From assembly GCA_037953625.1 (NCBI GenBank), contig CM075653.1:682001-746000 (forward strand): DNA of 64,000 nucleotides, written 5' to 3'. The notes beneath the pieces were generated by a model. The model did not search any database. It was not told where the DNA came from and worked only from the letters and a program-made list of their open reading frames with translations. Every line of letters starts with the position of its first letter. Position 1 is the stretch's first letter. Source of the DNA: Crotalaria pallida. Its lineage: Eukaryota > Streptophyta > Magnoliopsida > Fabales > Fabaceae. Shown here piece after piece: positions 52,235 through 64,000 of the stretch. The position numbers were made by a program, and so were the translations under genes.

Positions 52235-55200
52235 ACGCTTGGATGCCTTGATTTTCTGCTTCAATGAGATGAATTTTTTACACGTAATGAAAAAATCTTG
52301 AAAATTGTGTTTTTAAGACTGAAATGACTTGAGTTTTCAAGAAAAAGTGGAAAAACGTTAAAATTGTGGTCTTAAGGCTTGAATGCCTTGAATTTCTGCC
52401 AATATTCCAAAACAGAGATGATAAAATACAAGATGCTGAGATGAGATGAATTTTTTACACATAATGAAAAAATCATGAAGATGGTGTATTTAAGGCTTGG
52501 ATGACATGAGTTTTCCAGAAAAAGTGGAAAAACATGAAAATTGCGGTCTTAAGGCTTGAATGCCTTGATTTTCAACAATTATTCAAAAATAGGGATGATA
52601 AAATACAAGATGCTGAGATGAGATGATTTTTTTACACATAATGAAAAAATCATGAAAATTGTGTATTTAAGGCTTGGATGACTTGAGTTTTCCAGAAAAA
52701 GTGGAAAAACATGAAAATTTGCTGTCTTAAGGCTTGGATGCCTTGATTTCTTCCGATATTATAAAAAAGGGATGATAAAATAAAAAATGCTACGGTGAGA
52801 TGAGTTTTTTTACACATAATGAAAAAATCACTAAAATTGTGTATTGAAGGCTTGGATGAGATGAGTTTTTCAAAAAAAGTGGAATAACATGAAAATTGTG
52901 GTCTTAATGCTTGGATGCTTATAAGTTATGCCAATATTCGAAAATAGGAATGCTAAAATACATTATGCTTCGATGAGATGAGTTTTTTACACATTAATGA
53001 AAAAATGATGAAAATTGCGTATTTAAGGCTTGATGACTTGAGTTTTCCGGAAAAAAGTAGAAAAACATGAAAATTGTGGTCTTAATGTTTGAATGCCTTG
53101 ATTTTCTGCCAATATTAAAAATGGGGATGATAAAATACAAGGTGCTTTGGTGAGATGAGTTTCTTTACATATAATAAAAAAAATCACTAAAAATGTCTAT
53201 TTAAGGCTTGGATGACTAGAGTTATCCAGAAAAAGTTTAAAAACAAGAAAATTGTGGTCTTAACACTTGGATGCCTTGATTTTCTGCCAATATTCAAAAA
53301 TAGGAATGATAAAATTCAAGATGTTTCGATGAGATGAGTTTTTTTATACATAATGAAAAAATCATGAAAATTATGTATTTAAGACTGGGATGACTTGAGT
53401 TTTCAAGAAAAAGTGGAAAACGTGAAAATTGTGGTCTTCAGGCTTGGATGCCTTGAATTTCTGCCAATATTCCAAAATAGGGATGAAGAAATACAAGATG
53501 CTTCGTAGAGATGAGTTTTTTTTACATAATGAAAAAATCTTGAAAATTGTGTATTTAAGACTTGGATGACTTGAGTTTTCCAGAAAATGTGGAAAAACAT
53601 GAAAATTGTGGTCTTAAGGCTTGGATGCCTTGATTTTTTGCCAATATTCAAAAACATGGATGATAAAATACGAGGTGCTTTGGTGAGATGAATTTTTTTA
53701 CACATAATAAAAAAAATCACTAAAATTGTCTATTTAAGGCTTCGATGCTTCGATACCTTCATTTTCTTCCAATATTCAAAAGTTGAGATGATAAAATACA
53801 AGATGCTTCGATGAGATGAGTTTTTTACACATAATGAAAAAATCATGATAATTGTGTATTTAAGGCTTGGATTGGATGACTTGAGTTTTCCAGAAAAAGT
53901 GGAAAAACATGAAAACTGTGGTCTAAAGGCTTGGATGCCTTGATTTATGCCAATATTGAAAAATAGCGATGATAAAATCAATAGCGATGAGTTTTTTACA
54001 CATAATGAAAAAATCATGAAAATTGTGTATTTAAGGCTTAGATGACTTGACTTTTCCAGAATAAGTAGAAAAACATTAAAACTGTGATCTTAAGGCTTGG
54101 ATGCCTTGATTTTCTGCCAATATTAAAATACAGGGATGTAAAATACAAGATGCTACGGTGAGATGAGTTATTTACACATAACGAAAAAATCACTAAAATT
54201 GTGTATTGAAGGCTTGGATGACATAATTTTTCCAGAAAAAGTGGAATAACATGAAAATTGTGGTTTTAATGCTTGAATGCCTTGATTTTCTGCCAAAATT
54301 AAAATATAGGGATGAAAAAAATACAAGATGCTAAAGTGAGAGGAGTTTTTTACCCATAATGAAAATTTACTAAAATTGTGGTCTTAAGGCATGGATGTCT
54401 TGATTTTCTGCCAATATTAAAAAATAGGGATGATAATTAAATATTCTTCGATGAGATGAGTTTTTTTACACATAATGAAAAAATCATGAAAATTGTGTAT
54501 TTAAGGCTTGGATGACATGAGTTTTCTAGAAAAAGTGAAAAACGTGAAAATTGTGGTCTTAAGGCTTAGATGCCTTGATTTTCTACCAATATTCAAAAAT
54601 AGGGATGATAAAATACGAGATGCTGAGAAGAGATGAGTTTTTTATATATAATGAAAAAATCATGAAAATTGCGTATTTAAGGCTTGGATGACATGAGTTT
54701 TCCAGAAAAAGTGGAAAAAGATGAAAATTGCGGTCTTAAGGATCGGATACCTTGATTTTCTACCAATATTCAAAAATAGGGATGATAAAATACAATATGC
54801 TGAGATGAGATGAGTTTTTTACACATAATGAAAAATTCAGGAAAATTGCGTATTTAAGGCTTGAATGAGTTGTGTTTTCAAGAAAAAGTAGAAAAACATG
54901 AAAATTGTGGTCTTAAGGTTTAGAAGCCTCGATTTTCATCCAAAATTAAAAAATAGGGATGATAAAATACAAGATGTTTCGATAAGATGAATTTTTTAGA
55001 CATAAGGAAATAATCTTGAAAATTGTGTATTTAAGGCTTGGATGAGTTGAGTTTTCCAGAAAAGGTGGAAAAACAAGAAAACTGGGTCTTAAGGCATGGA
55101 TGCCTTGATTGTTAGCCAATATTCTAAAACATGGATGATAAAATACAAGATGTTTCGATGAGATGAGTTTTTTACACATAATGAACAAGTCATGAAAATT

Positions 55201-56424
55201 GTGTATTTAACTCTTGTCTGACTTGAGTTTTCCCGAAAATGTGGAAAAACATGAAAATTGTTGTCTTAAGGCTTGGATGCCTTGATTTTCTGCCAATATT
55301 AAAAAACAGGTATGATAAATACAAGATGCTACAGTGAGATGAGGTTTTTACATACACATAATGAAAAAATCACTAAAACTGTGTATTGATGGCTTGGATG
55401 ACATGAGTTTTCCAGAAAAAGTGGAATAACATGAAAATTGTGGTCTTAAGGCCAGGATACCTTGATTTTCTGCCAATATTCAAAAATAGGGATGATAAAA
55501 TACAAGATGCTGAAATGAGATACGTTTTTTTTACACATAATGAAAAAATCATGAAAATTGTGTATTTAAGGCTTGAATGACTTGAGTTTTCCAGAAAAAG
55601 TGGAAAAACATGAAAATTGTGGTCTTAAGGCTTGAATGCCTTGATTTTCTGCCAAAATTCAAAAAAGGATAATAAAATACCAGATGCTACGGTGAGATGA
55701 GTTTTTTACACATAATGAAAACATCACTAAAATTGTGAATTTCAGGCTTGGATGACTTGAGTTTTCCAGAAAAAGTGGAATAACATGAAAATTGTGGTCT
55801 TAAGGCTTGGATGCATCTATTATCTGCCTATATTTAAAAATTGGGATGATAAATTAAATATGCTTCGATGAGATGAGTTTGTTACACACAACGAAAAATC
55901 ATGATGAAAATTGTTTATGGCTTGGATGACTTAAGTTTTCTAAAAAAAAATGGAAAAACATGAAAATTGAGGTCTTAAGGCTTGGATGCCTTGATTTTCT
56001 TCCAATACTAAAAGACAGGGACCATAAAATACAAGATGCTATGGTGAGATGAGTTTTTTATACATAATGGAAAAATCACTAAATTGTGTATTTAAGACTT
56101 GGATGACATGAGTTTTCTAGAAAAAGTGGAAAAACATGAAAGTTGTGGTCTTAAGGCTTGAATGCCATGATTTTCTTTCAATATTCAAAAATAGGAATGA
56201 TAAAATACAAGATGCTTCGATGAGATGAGTTTTTTTTACACATAATGAAAAAATCATTAAAATTGTGTATTTAATACTTGGATGACTTGAGTTTTGGTGA
56301 AAACATGAAAATTGTGGTCTTAAGGCTTGGATGCATTGATTTTCTGCCAATATTAAAAAACATGGATGATAAAATATAGGATGTTGAGATGAGTATTTTA
56401 CTCATAATGAAAAAATCATGAAAT

Positions 56425-56440
56425 TTGTGTATTTAAGGCT
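56425..56440 (+). repeat. 353-bp deletion junction, HOR V (same as IV)
   Basis: Identical to the junction at 45,587 at an offset of 10,838 bp, so it was inherited through duplication of the HOR. Confidence 0.85.
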
Positions 56441-58745
56441 TGGATGACATGAGTTTTCAAGCAAAAGTGAAAAAACATGAAAATTGCTGTCTTAAGGCTT
56501 AGATGCCTTGATTTGCTTCCAATATTCAAAAATAGGGATTATAAAATACAAGATACTGAGATGAGATAAGTTTTTTTACACCTAATAAAAAAATCATGAA
56601 AATTGTGTATTTAAGGCTTGGATAACTTGAGTTTTCCAGAAAAAGTGGAAAAACATGAAAATTGTGGTCTTAAGGCTTGAATGCCTTGATTTTCTGCCAA
56701 TATTAAAAAATAGGGAGGATAAAATACAAGATGCTTCGATGAGATGAGTTTTTTTTACACATAATGAAAATATCATCAAAATTGTATATTTAAGGCTTGG
56801 ATGACTTGAGTTTTCCAGAAAATGTGGAAAAACATGAAAATTGTGGTCTTTTAAGGCTAGAATACCTTGATTTTCTGCCAATATTCATAAATATGGATGA
56901 TGAAATACAAGATGCTGAAATGAGATGAGTTTTTTTTACACATAATGAAAAAATCATGAAAATTGTGTATTTAGACTGGATGACTTGAGTTTTCGTGAAA
57001 ATGTGAATATTGTGGTCTTAAGGCTTGGATGCATTGATTTTCTGCCAATATTCAAAAATAGGGATGATAAAATACAAGATGCTGAGACGAGTTTTTTACT
57101 TATAATGAAAAATCATGAAATTTGTGTATTTAAGTCTTCGATGACTTGAATTTTCCAAAAAAAAAGTGTAAAACATGAAAATTGTGGTCTTAAGGCTTGG
57201 ATGCCTTGATTTTTTTGCCAAATTTCAAAAACAGAGATGATGAAATACAAGATGCTTCGATGAGATGAGCTTTTTACACATAATGAAACATTTATGAAAA
57301 TTGCGTATTTAAGGCTTGGATGACTTGAGTTTTCCCGGTAAAGTGGAAGAACTTGAAAATTGTGGTCTTAATGCTTGGATGCCTTAATTTTTATAAAATA
57401 TTCAAAAATAGTGATGATAAAATACAAGAAGCTGAGATGAGATGAATTTTTTACACATAATGAAAAAATCACTAAAATTGTGCATTTAAGGCTTGGATGA
57501 CATGAGTTTTCTAGAAAAAGTGGAATAACATGAAAATTGTGATCTTAAGGTTTGGATGTCTTGATTATCTACCTATATTGAAAAATATGGATGATAGATT
57601 AAATATGCTTCGATGAGATGAGTTCGTTACACATAATGAAAAATCATGATGAAAATTGTGTATTTAAGGCTTTGATGACTCGAGTTTTCCAAAAAAATGG
57701 AAAAACATGAAAATTGTGGTCTTAAGGCTTGGATGCCTTGATTTTCTTCCAATATTAAAAGACAAGGACGATAAAATACAAGATGCTATGGTGATATGAG
57801 TTTTTTTATACATAATGAAAAATCACTAAATTGTGTATTTAAGGCTTGGATGACTTGAGTTTTCCATAAAAAGTGGAAAAACATGAAAGTTGTGTTCTTA
57901 AGGCTTGGATGCCATGATTTTCTGCCAATATTCAAAAATAGGGATAATAAAATACAAGATGCTTCGATGAGATGAGTTTTTTACACTATTAAAAAAAATG
58001 AAAATTGCCTATTTAAGGCTTGGATGACTTGAGTGTTCCAAAAAAGTGGAAAAACATGAAAGTTGTGGTCTTAAGGCTTGCATGCCTTGATTTTTTGCCA
58101 ATATTCAAAAATAGGGATGATAAAATACAAGATGCTGAGATGAGATAAGTTTTTTACACATAATAAAAAAAACAAGAAAATTGCGTATTTAACGCTTGGA
58201 TGACTTGAGTTTTCCGGAAAAAGTGGAAAAACACGAAAATTGTGGTCTTAAGGTTTGAATGCCTTTATTTTCTGCCAATATTAAAAATGGGGATGATAAA
58301 ATACAAGATGTTGAGATGCGATGAGTTTTTTTACACATAATTAAAAAATCATGAAAATTGTGTATTTAAGGTTTAGATGACTTGAGTTTTTTCCAGAAAA
58401 AGTGGAAAAACACGAAAATTGTGGTCTTAAGGCTTGGATGTCTTGATTTTATGCCAAAATTCAAAAACAGAGATGATAAAATAAAAAATGCTTCGATGAT
58501 ATAAGTTATTTACACATAATTAAAAATTCATGAAAATTGCAAATTTAAGGCTTGGATGACATGAGTTTTCTAGAAAAAGTGGAAAAACATGAAAGTTGTG
58601 GTCTTAAGGTATGGATGCATTGATTTTCATAAAATATTCAAAAATAGGGATGATAAAATACAAGATGCTGAGATGAGATGAGTTTTTTACACATAATGAA
58701 AAAATCATGAAAATAGTGTATTAAGGTTTGGATGATATGGGTTAT

Positions 58746-58755
58746 CCAGAAAAAA
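58746..58755 (+). repeat. ~4.36-kb deletion and lineage-switch junction, HOR V
   Basis: GGGTTATCCAGAAAAA, which belongs to the monomer at 35,690 in HOR III, continues as ATGGAAAAACATG and TTTGCCAATATCAAAAA, which belong to the monomer at 40,061. The overlap CAGAAAAA marks the exchange. Sequence to the left is HOR IV type and sequence to the right is HOR I type. Confidence 0.85.
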
Positions 58756-60028
58756 TGGAAAAACATGAAAATTGTGGTCTTAAGGCTTGGATGCCTTGAT
58801 TTTTTGCCAATATCAAAAAATAGGGATGATAAATTCAATATGCTATGATGAAATCAGTTTTTTACACATAATGAAAAAATCATGAAAATTGTGTATTTAA
58901 GGCTTGGATGACTTGAGTTTTCCAGAAAAAGTGGAAAAACACGAAAATTGTGGTCTTAAGGCTTGGATGTCTTGATTTTTTGCCAAAATTCAAAAACAGA
59001 GATGATAAAATAAAAAATGTTTCGATGATATAAGTTATTTACACATAATTAAAAATTAATGAAAATTGCATATTTAAGGCTTGGATGACTTGAATTTTCT
59101 AGAAAAAGTGGAAAAACATGAAAGTTGTGGTCTTAAGGCATGGATGCCTTGATTTTTATAAAATATTCAAAAATAGGGATGATAAAATACAAGATGCTGA
59201 GATGAGATGAGTTTTTTACACATAATGAAAAAATCATGAAAATAGTGTATTAAGGTTTGGATGACATGGGTTATCCAGAAAAAGTTGAAAAACATGAAAA
59301 TTGCGGTCTTAAGGCTTGGATACCTTGATTTTCTGTCAATATTCAAAAATAGGGATGATAAAATACAAGATGCTGAGATGAGATGAGTTTTTTATAAATA
59401 ATGAAACAATCATTTAAAAAATTGTGTATTTAAGGCTTGGATGACATGAATTTTCAAGAAAAAGTGGAAAAACATGAAAATTGTGGTCTTAAGGCATGGA
59501 TGCCTTGATTTTCTACTAATGTTCAAAAATAGTAATGATAAAATAAAAGATGCTATGATGAGATGAGTTTTTTACACATAAAGAAAAAATCAAGAAAACT
59601 GTGTATTTAAGGCTTGGATGACTTGAGTTTTTCAAAAAAAAAGGAAACACATGAAAATTGTGGCCTTAAGGCTTGGATGACATGAATTTTCTAGAAAAAG
59701 TGGAATAACATAAAAATTGTGGTCTTAAGGCTTGGATGCATTGATTTTATGTCAATATTCAAAAATAGGGATGCAAAAATACATGATGCTTCGATGAAAT
59801 GAGTTATTTACTCATAATGAAATAATCATTAAAATTGCGTATTTAAGGTTTGAAAGAGTTTAGTTTTGTGGAAAAGTGCAAAAATATGAAAATTGTGATC
59901 TTAAGGATTGGATGCCTTGATTTTCTGCCAATATTAAAAATGGGCATGATAAAATACAAGGTGCTTTGTTGAGATGAGTGTGTTTACACATAATAAAATA
60001 ATCACTAAAATTATTTATTTAAGGCTTG

Positions 60029-60080
60029 GAAGACCACAGTTTTCCAAATAAAGTTTAAAAACAAGAAAACTGTGGTCTTC
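60029..60080. repeat. Perfect 16-bp inverted repeat, HOR V
   Basis: Arms at 60,029-60,044 and 60,065-60,080. It is retained although this HOR copy has lost more than a third of its length. Confidence 0.9.
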
Positions 60081-61581
60081 ACGCTTGGATGCCTTGATTT
60101 TCTGCTTCAATGAGATGAATTTTTTACTCGTAATGAAAAAATCTTGAAAATTGTGTTTTTAAGACTGAAATGACTTGAGTTTTCAAGAAAAAGTGGAAAA
60201 ACGTTAAAATTGTGGTCTTAAGGCTTGAATGCCTTGAATTTCTGCCAATATTCCAAAACAGAGATGATAAAAAACAAGATGCTGAGATGAGATGAATTTT
60301 TTACACATAATGAAAAAATCATGAAGATTGTGTATTTAAGGCTTGGATGACATGAGTTTTCCAGAAAAAGTGGAAAAACATGAAAATTGCGGTCTTAAGG
60401 CTTGAATGCCTTGATTTTCAACCATTATTCAAAAATAGGGATGATAAAATACAAGATGCTGAGATGAGATGATTTTTTTACACATAATGAAAAAATCATG
60501 AAAATTGTGTATTTAAGGCTTGGATGACTTGAGTTTTCCAGAAAAAGTGGAAAAACATGAAAATTGTGGTCTTAAGGCTTGGATGCCTTGATTTATTCCG
60601 ACATTATAAAAAAGGGATGATAAAATAAAAAATGCTACGGTGAGATGAGTTTTTTACACATAATGAAAAAATCACTAAAATTGTGTATTGAAGGCTTGGA
60701 TGAGATGAGTTTTTCAAAAAAAGTGGAATAACATGAAAATTGTGGTCTTAATGCTTGGATGCTTATAAGTTATGCCAATATTCGAAAATAGGAATGCTAA
60801 AATACATTATGCTTCGATGAGATGAGTTTTTTACACATTAATGAAAAAATGATGAAAATTGCGTATTTAAAGCTTGATGACTTGAGTTTTCCGGAAAAAA
60901 GTGGAAAAACATGAAAATTGTGGTCTTAATGTTTGAATGCCTTGATTTTCTGCCAATATTAAAAATGGGATGATAAAATACAAGGTGCTTTGGTGAGATG
61001 AGTTTATTTACATATAATAAAAAAAAATCACTAAAAATGTCTATTTAAGGCTTGGATGACTAGAGTTATCCAGAAAAAGTTTAAAAACAAGAAAATTGTG
61101 GTCTTAACACTTGGATGCCTTGATTTTCTGCCAATATTCAAAAATAGGAATGATAAAATTCAAGATGTTTCGATGAGATGAGTTTTTTTATACATAATGA
61201 AAAAATCATGAAAATTATGTATTTAAGACTGGGATGACTTGAGTTTTCAAGAAAAAGTGGAAAACGTGAAAATTGTGGTCTTCAGGCTTGGATGCCTTGA
61301 ATTTCTGCCAATATTCCAAAATAGGGATGAAGAAATACAAGATGCTTCGTAGAGATGAGTTTTTTTTTACATAATGAAAAAATCTTGAAAATTGTGTATT
61401 TAAGGCTTGGATGACTTGAGTTTTCCAGAAAATGTGGAAAAACATGAAAATTGTGGTCTTAAGGCTTGGATGCCTTGATTTTTTGCCAATATTCAAAAAC
61501 ATGGATGATAAAATACGAGGTGCTTTGGTGAGATGAGTTTTTTTACCCATAATAAAAAAATCACTAAAATTGTCTATTTAA

Positions 61582-64000
61582 GGCTTCGATGCTTCGATAC
61601 CTTCATTTTTTTCCAATATTCAAAAGTTGAGATGATAAAATACAAGATGCTTCGATGAGATGAGTTTTTTACACATAATGAAAAAATCATGATAATTGTG
61701 TATTTAAGGCTTGGATTGGATGACTTGAGTTTTCCAGAAAAAGTGGAAAAACATGAAAACTGTGGTCTAAAGGCTTGGATGCCTTGATTTATGCCAATAT
61801 TGAAAAATAGCTATGATAAAATCAATAACGATGAGTTTTTTACACATAATGAAAAAATCATGAAAATTGTGTATTTAAGGCTTAGATGACTTGACTTTTC
61901 CAGAATAAGTAGAAAAACATTAAAACTGTGATCTTAAGGCTTGGATGCCTTGATTTTCTGCCAATATTAAAAAACAGGGATGTAAAATACAAGATGCTAC
62001 GGTGAGATGAGTTATTTACACATAACGAAAAAATCACTAAAATTGTGTATTGAAGGCTTGGATGAAATAATTTTTCCAGAAAAAGTGGAATAACATGAAA
62101 ATTGTGGTTTTAATGCTTGAATGCCTTGATTTTCTGCCAAAATTAAAATATAGGGATGAAAAAAATACAAGATGCTAAAGTGAGAGGAGTTTTTTACCCA
62201 TAATGAAAATTTACTAAAATTGTGGTCTTAAGGCATGGATGTCTTGATTTTCTGCCAATATTAAAAAATAGGGATGATAATTAAATATTCTTCGATGAGA
62301 TGAGTTTTTTTACACATAATGAAAAAATCATGAAAATTGTGTATTTAAGGCTTGGATGACATGAGTTTTCTAGAAAAAGTGAAAAACCTGAAAATTGTGG
62401 TCTTAAGGCTTGGATGCCTTGATTTTCTACCAATATTCAAAAATAGGGATGATAAAATACGAGATGCTGAGAAGAGATGAGTTTTTTATATATAATGAAA
62501 AAATCATGAAAATTGCGTATTTAAGGCTTGGATGACATGAGTTTTCCAGAAAAAGTGGAAAAAGATGAAAATTGCGGTCTTAAGGATCGGATACCTTGAT
62601 TTTCTACCAATATTCAAAAATAGGGATGATAAAATACAATATGCTGAGATGAGATGAGTTTTTTACACATAATGAAAAATTCATGAAAATTGCGTATTTA
62701 AGGCTTGAATGAGTTGTGTTTTCAAGAAAAAGTAGAAAAACATGAAAATTGTGGTCTTAAGGTTTAGAAGCCTCGATTTTCATCCAAAATTAAAAAATAG
62801 GGATGATAAAATACAAGATATTTCGATAAGATGAATTTTTTAGACATAAGGAAATAATCTTGAAAATTGTGTATTTAAGGCTTGGATGAGTTGAGTTTTC
62901 CAGAAAAGGTGGAAAAACATGAAAACTGGGTCTTAAGGCATGGATGCCTTGATTGTTAGCCAATATTCAAAAACATGGATGATAAAATACAAGATGTTTC
63001 GATGAGATGAGTTTTTTTACACATAATGAACAAGTCATGAAAATTGTGTATTTAACTCTTGTCTGACTTGAGTTTTCCCGAAAATGTGGAAAAACATGAA
63101 AATTGTTGTCTTAAGGCTTGGATGCCTTGATTTTCTGCCAATATTAAAAAAACAGGTATGATAAATACAAGATGCTACAGTGAGATGAGGTTTTTACATA
63201 CACATAATGAAAAAATCACTAAAACTGTGTATTGATGGCATGGATGACATGAGTTTTCCAGAAAAAGTGGAATAACATGAAAATTGTGGTCTTAAGGCTA
63301 GGAAGTCTTGATTTTCTGCCAATATTAAAAAATAGGGATGATAAAATACAAGATGCTTCGATGAGATGAGTTTTTTTAACACATAATGAAAAAATCATTA
63401 AAAATATGTATTTAAGGCTTGGATGACTTGAGTTTTCCAGAAAATGTGGAAAAACATGAAAATCGTGGTCTTAAGGCCATGATACCTTGATTTACTGCCA
63501 ATATTCAAAAATAGGGATGATAAAATACAAGATGCTGAAATGAGATACGTTTTTTTTACACATAATGAAAAAATCATGAAAATTGTGTATTTAAGGCTTG
63601 AATGACTTGAGTTTTCCAGAAAAAGTGGAAAAACATGAAAATTGTGGTCTTAAGGCTTGAATGCCTTGATTTTCTGCCAAAATTCAAAAAAGGATAATAA
63701 AATACCAGATGCTACGGTGAGATGAGTTTTTTTACACATAATGAAAAAATCACTAAAATTGTGTATTTAAGGCTTGGATGACATGAGTTTTCCAGAAAAA
63801 GTGGAATAACATGAAAATTGTGATCTTAAGGTTTGGATGCCTCTATTATCTACCTATATTTAAAAATTGGGATGATAAATTAAATATGCTTCGATGAGAT
63901 GAGTTTGTTACACACAATGAAAAATCATGATGAAAATTGTGTATTTAAGGCTTGGATGACTTAAGTTTTCTAAAAAAATGGAAAAACATGAAAATTGAGG
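61582..64000 (+). repeat. HOR copy VI (5' part, runs off the window)
   Basis: Starts with the anchor at 61,582 and follows the normal HOR order to the window edge. It keeps the monomer near 63,240-63,400 (AGGCTAGGAAGTCTTG) that III, IV and V lack, so it belongs with the I/II-like lineage. It carries the A-less monomer near 62,216 like all other block A copies. Confidence 0.85.

Larger units (their letters stand above)
42900..53737 (+). repeat. HOR copy IV (10,838 bp)
   Basis: Relative to HOR III it lacks 353 bp (two monomers, junction 45,587-45,602) and about 1,516 bp (junction 50,917-50,950), but keeps the 146-bp segment missing from II and III. It shares private variants with HOR V: GTGAATTTCAGGC near 44,897, GGGACCATAAAA near 45,180, AGGGAGGATAAAA near 45,874 and GTTGTGTTCTTAAGG near 47,050. 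IV and V are therefore recent duplicates of each other in their left parts. Confidence 0.85.
53738..61581 (+). repeat. HOR copy V (7,844 bp, truncated and mosaic)
   Basis: The shortest complete copy. From 53,738 to about 58,746 it follows HOR IV at a constant 10,838-bp offset, including the 353-bp deletion and the private variants. At 58,746-58,755 it jumps about 4.36 kb forward in the HOR, and from there to the end it carries HOR I-type variants. The 353-bp and 4.36-kb losses account for its length within about 10 bp. Confidence 0.85.
1..64000 (+). repeat. Satellite DNA array, ~177-bp monomer, whole window
   Basis: The window is filled by head-to-tail copies of one AT-rich unit of about 177 bp, with no inversion and no unique insert. 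Recurrent landmarks in each copy, in order, are ATTTAAGGCTTGGATGA, TTTTCCAGAAAAAGTGG, AAAATTGTGGTCTTAAGG, TTTTCTGCCAATATT, GGGATGATAAAATAC, GATGAGTTTTTTACACATAA and GAAAAAATCATG. A hand-made consensus has about 21% G and 11% C, so the strand shown is purine-rich and strongly G-over-C skewed. Most copies keep one CpG, in TTCGATG. No open reading frame has the hallmarks of a gene. The length is in the nucleosome-repeat range typical of centromeric satellites in plants and animals, so a centromeric or pericentromeric role is likely but is an inference. The family and species are not recognised. Confidence 0.97.

Noticed and set aside
1..64000. CENP-B box in the monomer
   Set aside because: TTCG occurs in TTCGATGAGATGAG, but the CGGG half of the known box (TTCGnnnnAnnCGGG) is absent in every copy I read.
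1..64000. CRISPR array, because of regular repeats
   Set aside because: Repeats are contiguous 177-bp units without unique spacers, so this is satellite DNA and not a repeat-spacer array.
1..64000. Transposon or retroelement insertion, telomere repeats, tRNA or rRNA genes
   Set aside because: No interruption of the monomer phase by foreign sequence was seen, no runs of TTAGGG or TTTAGGG type, and no tRNA-like or rRNA-like segment. All length changes are explained by repeat gain or loss.

Overview
The whole 64 kb window is one tandem satellite-DNA array. I see no gene, RNA gene, mobile element, CRISPR array or unique sequence in it. The basic unit is an AT-rich monomer of about 177 bp (about 32% G+C in a hand-derived consensus), repeated head to tail, always in the same orientation, roughly 360 times from the first base to the last. 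This points to a eukaryotic centromeric, pericentromeric or other heterochromatic block in a long-read assembly. I do not recognise the satellite family and cannot name the organism. From memory it does not resemble primate alpha satellite, Arabidopsis CEN180 or the grass CentO/CentC families, but no search was run.

Three layers of organisation are visible. (1) Each 177-bp monomer is a degenerate trimer of a roughly 59-bp ancestral subunit (called A, B1 and B2 here). Each subunit carries a version of GCTT-S-GATG-(3 nt)-TGA followed by a T tract. (2) Monomers differ clearly from one another and fall into linked sequence subtypes. (3) A fixed series of these distinct monomers is repeated as a very long higher-order repeat (HOR). 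The HOR period is 12,565 bp in the reference copy, which equals about 71 monomers or 213 subunits.

Using a unique anchor (GGCTTCGATGCTTCGATACC) that occurs once per HOR, the layout is: tail of an HOR (1-1078); HOR I (1079-12366, 11,288 bp); HOR II (12367-30334, 17,968 bp); HOR III (30335-42899, 12,565 bp); HOR IV (42900-53737, 10,838 bp); HOR V (53738-61581, 7,844 bp); start of HOR VI (61582-64000). The length differences are explained almost to the base by mapped events: a 5,225-bp tandem duplication in II; deletions of about 1,418 and 176 bp in I; about 146 and 178 bp in III; about 353, 1,516 and 177 bp in IV; and about 353, 4,360 and 177 bp in V. Most are whole numbers of monomers or have junctions in short homologies, as expected from unequal exchange.

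The most notable observations are the trimeric 59-bp ancestry, with subunits still being gained and lost; the unusually long HOR; a 5.2-kb duplication explained by crossover between two paralogous blocks inside the HOR; two different one-monomer deletions at the same HOR position; a mosaic switch of HOR lineage at about 58,750; and a 16-bp perfect inverted repeat present once per HOR. The many short minus-strand reading frames are by-products of a stop-poor strand and a monomer length divisible by three, so they are not annotated as genes.
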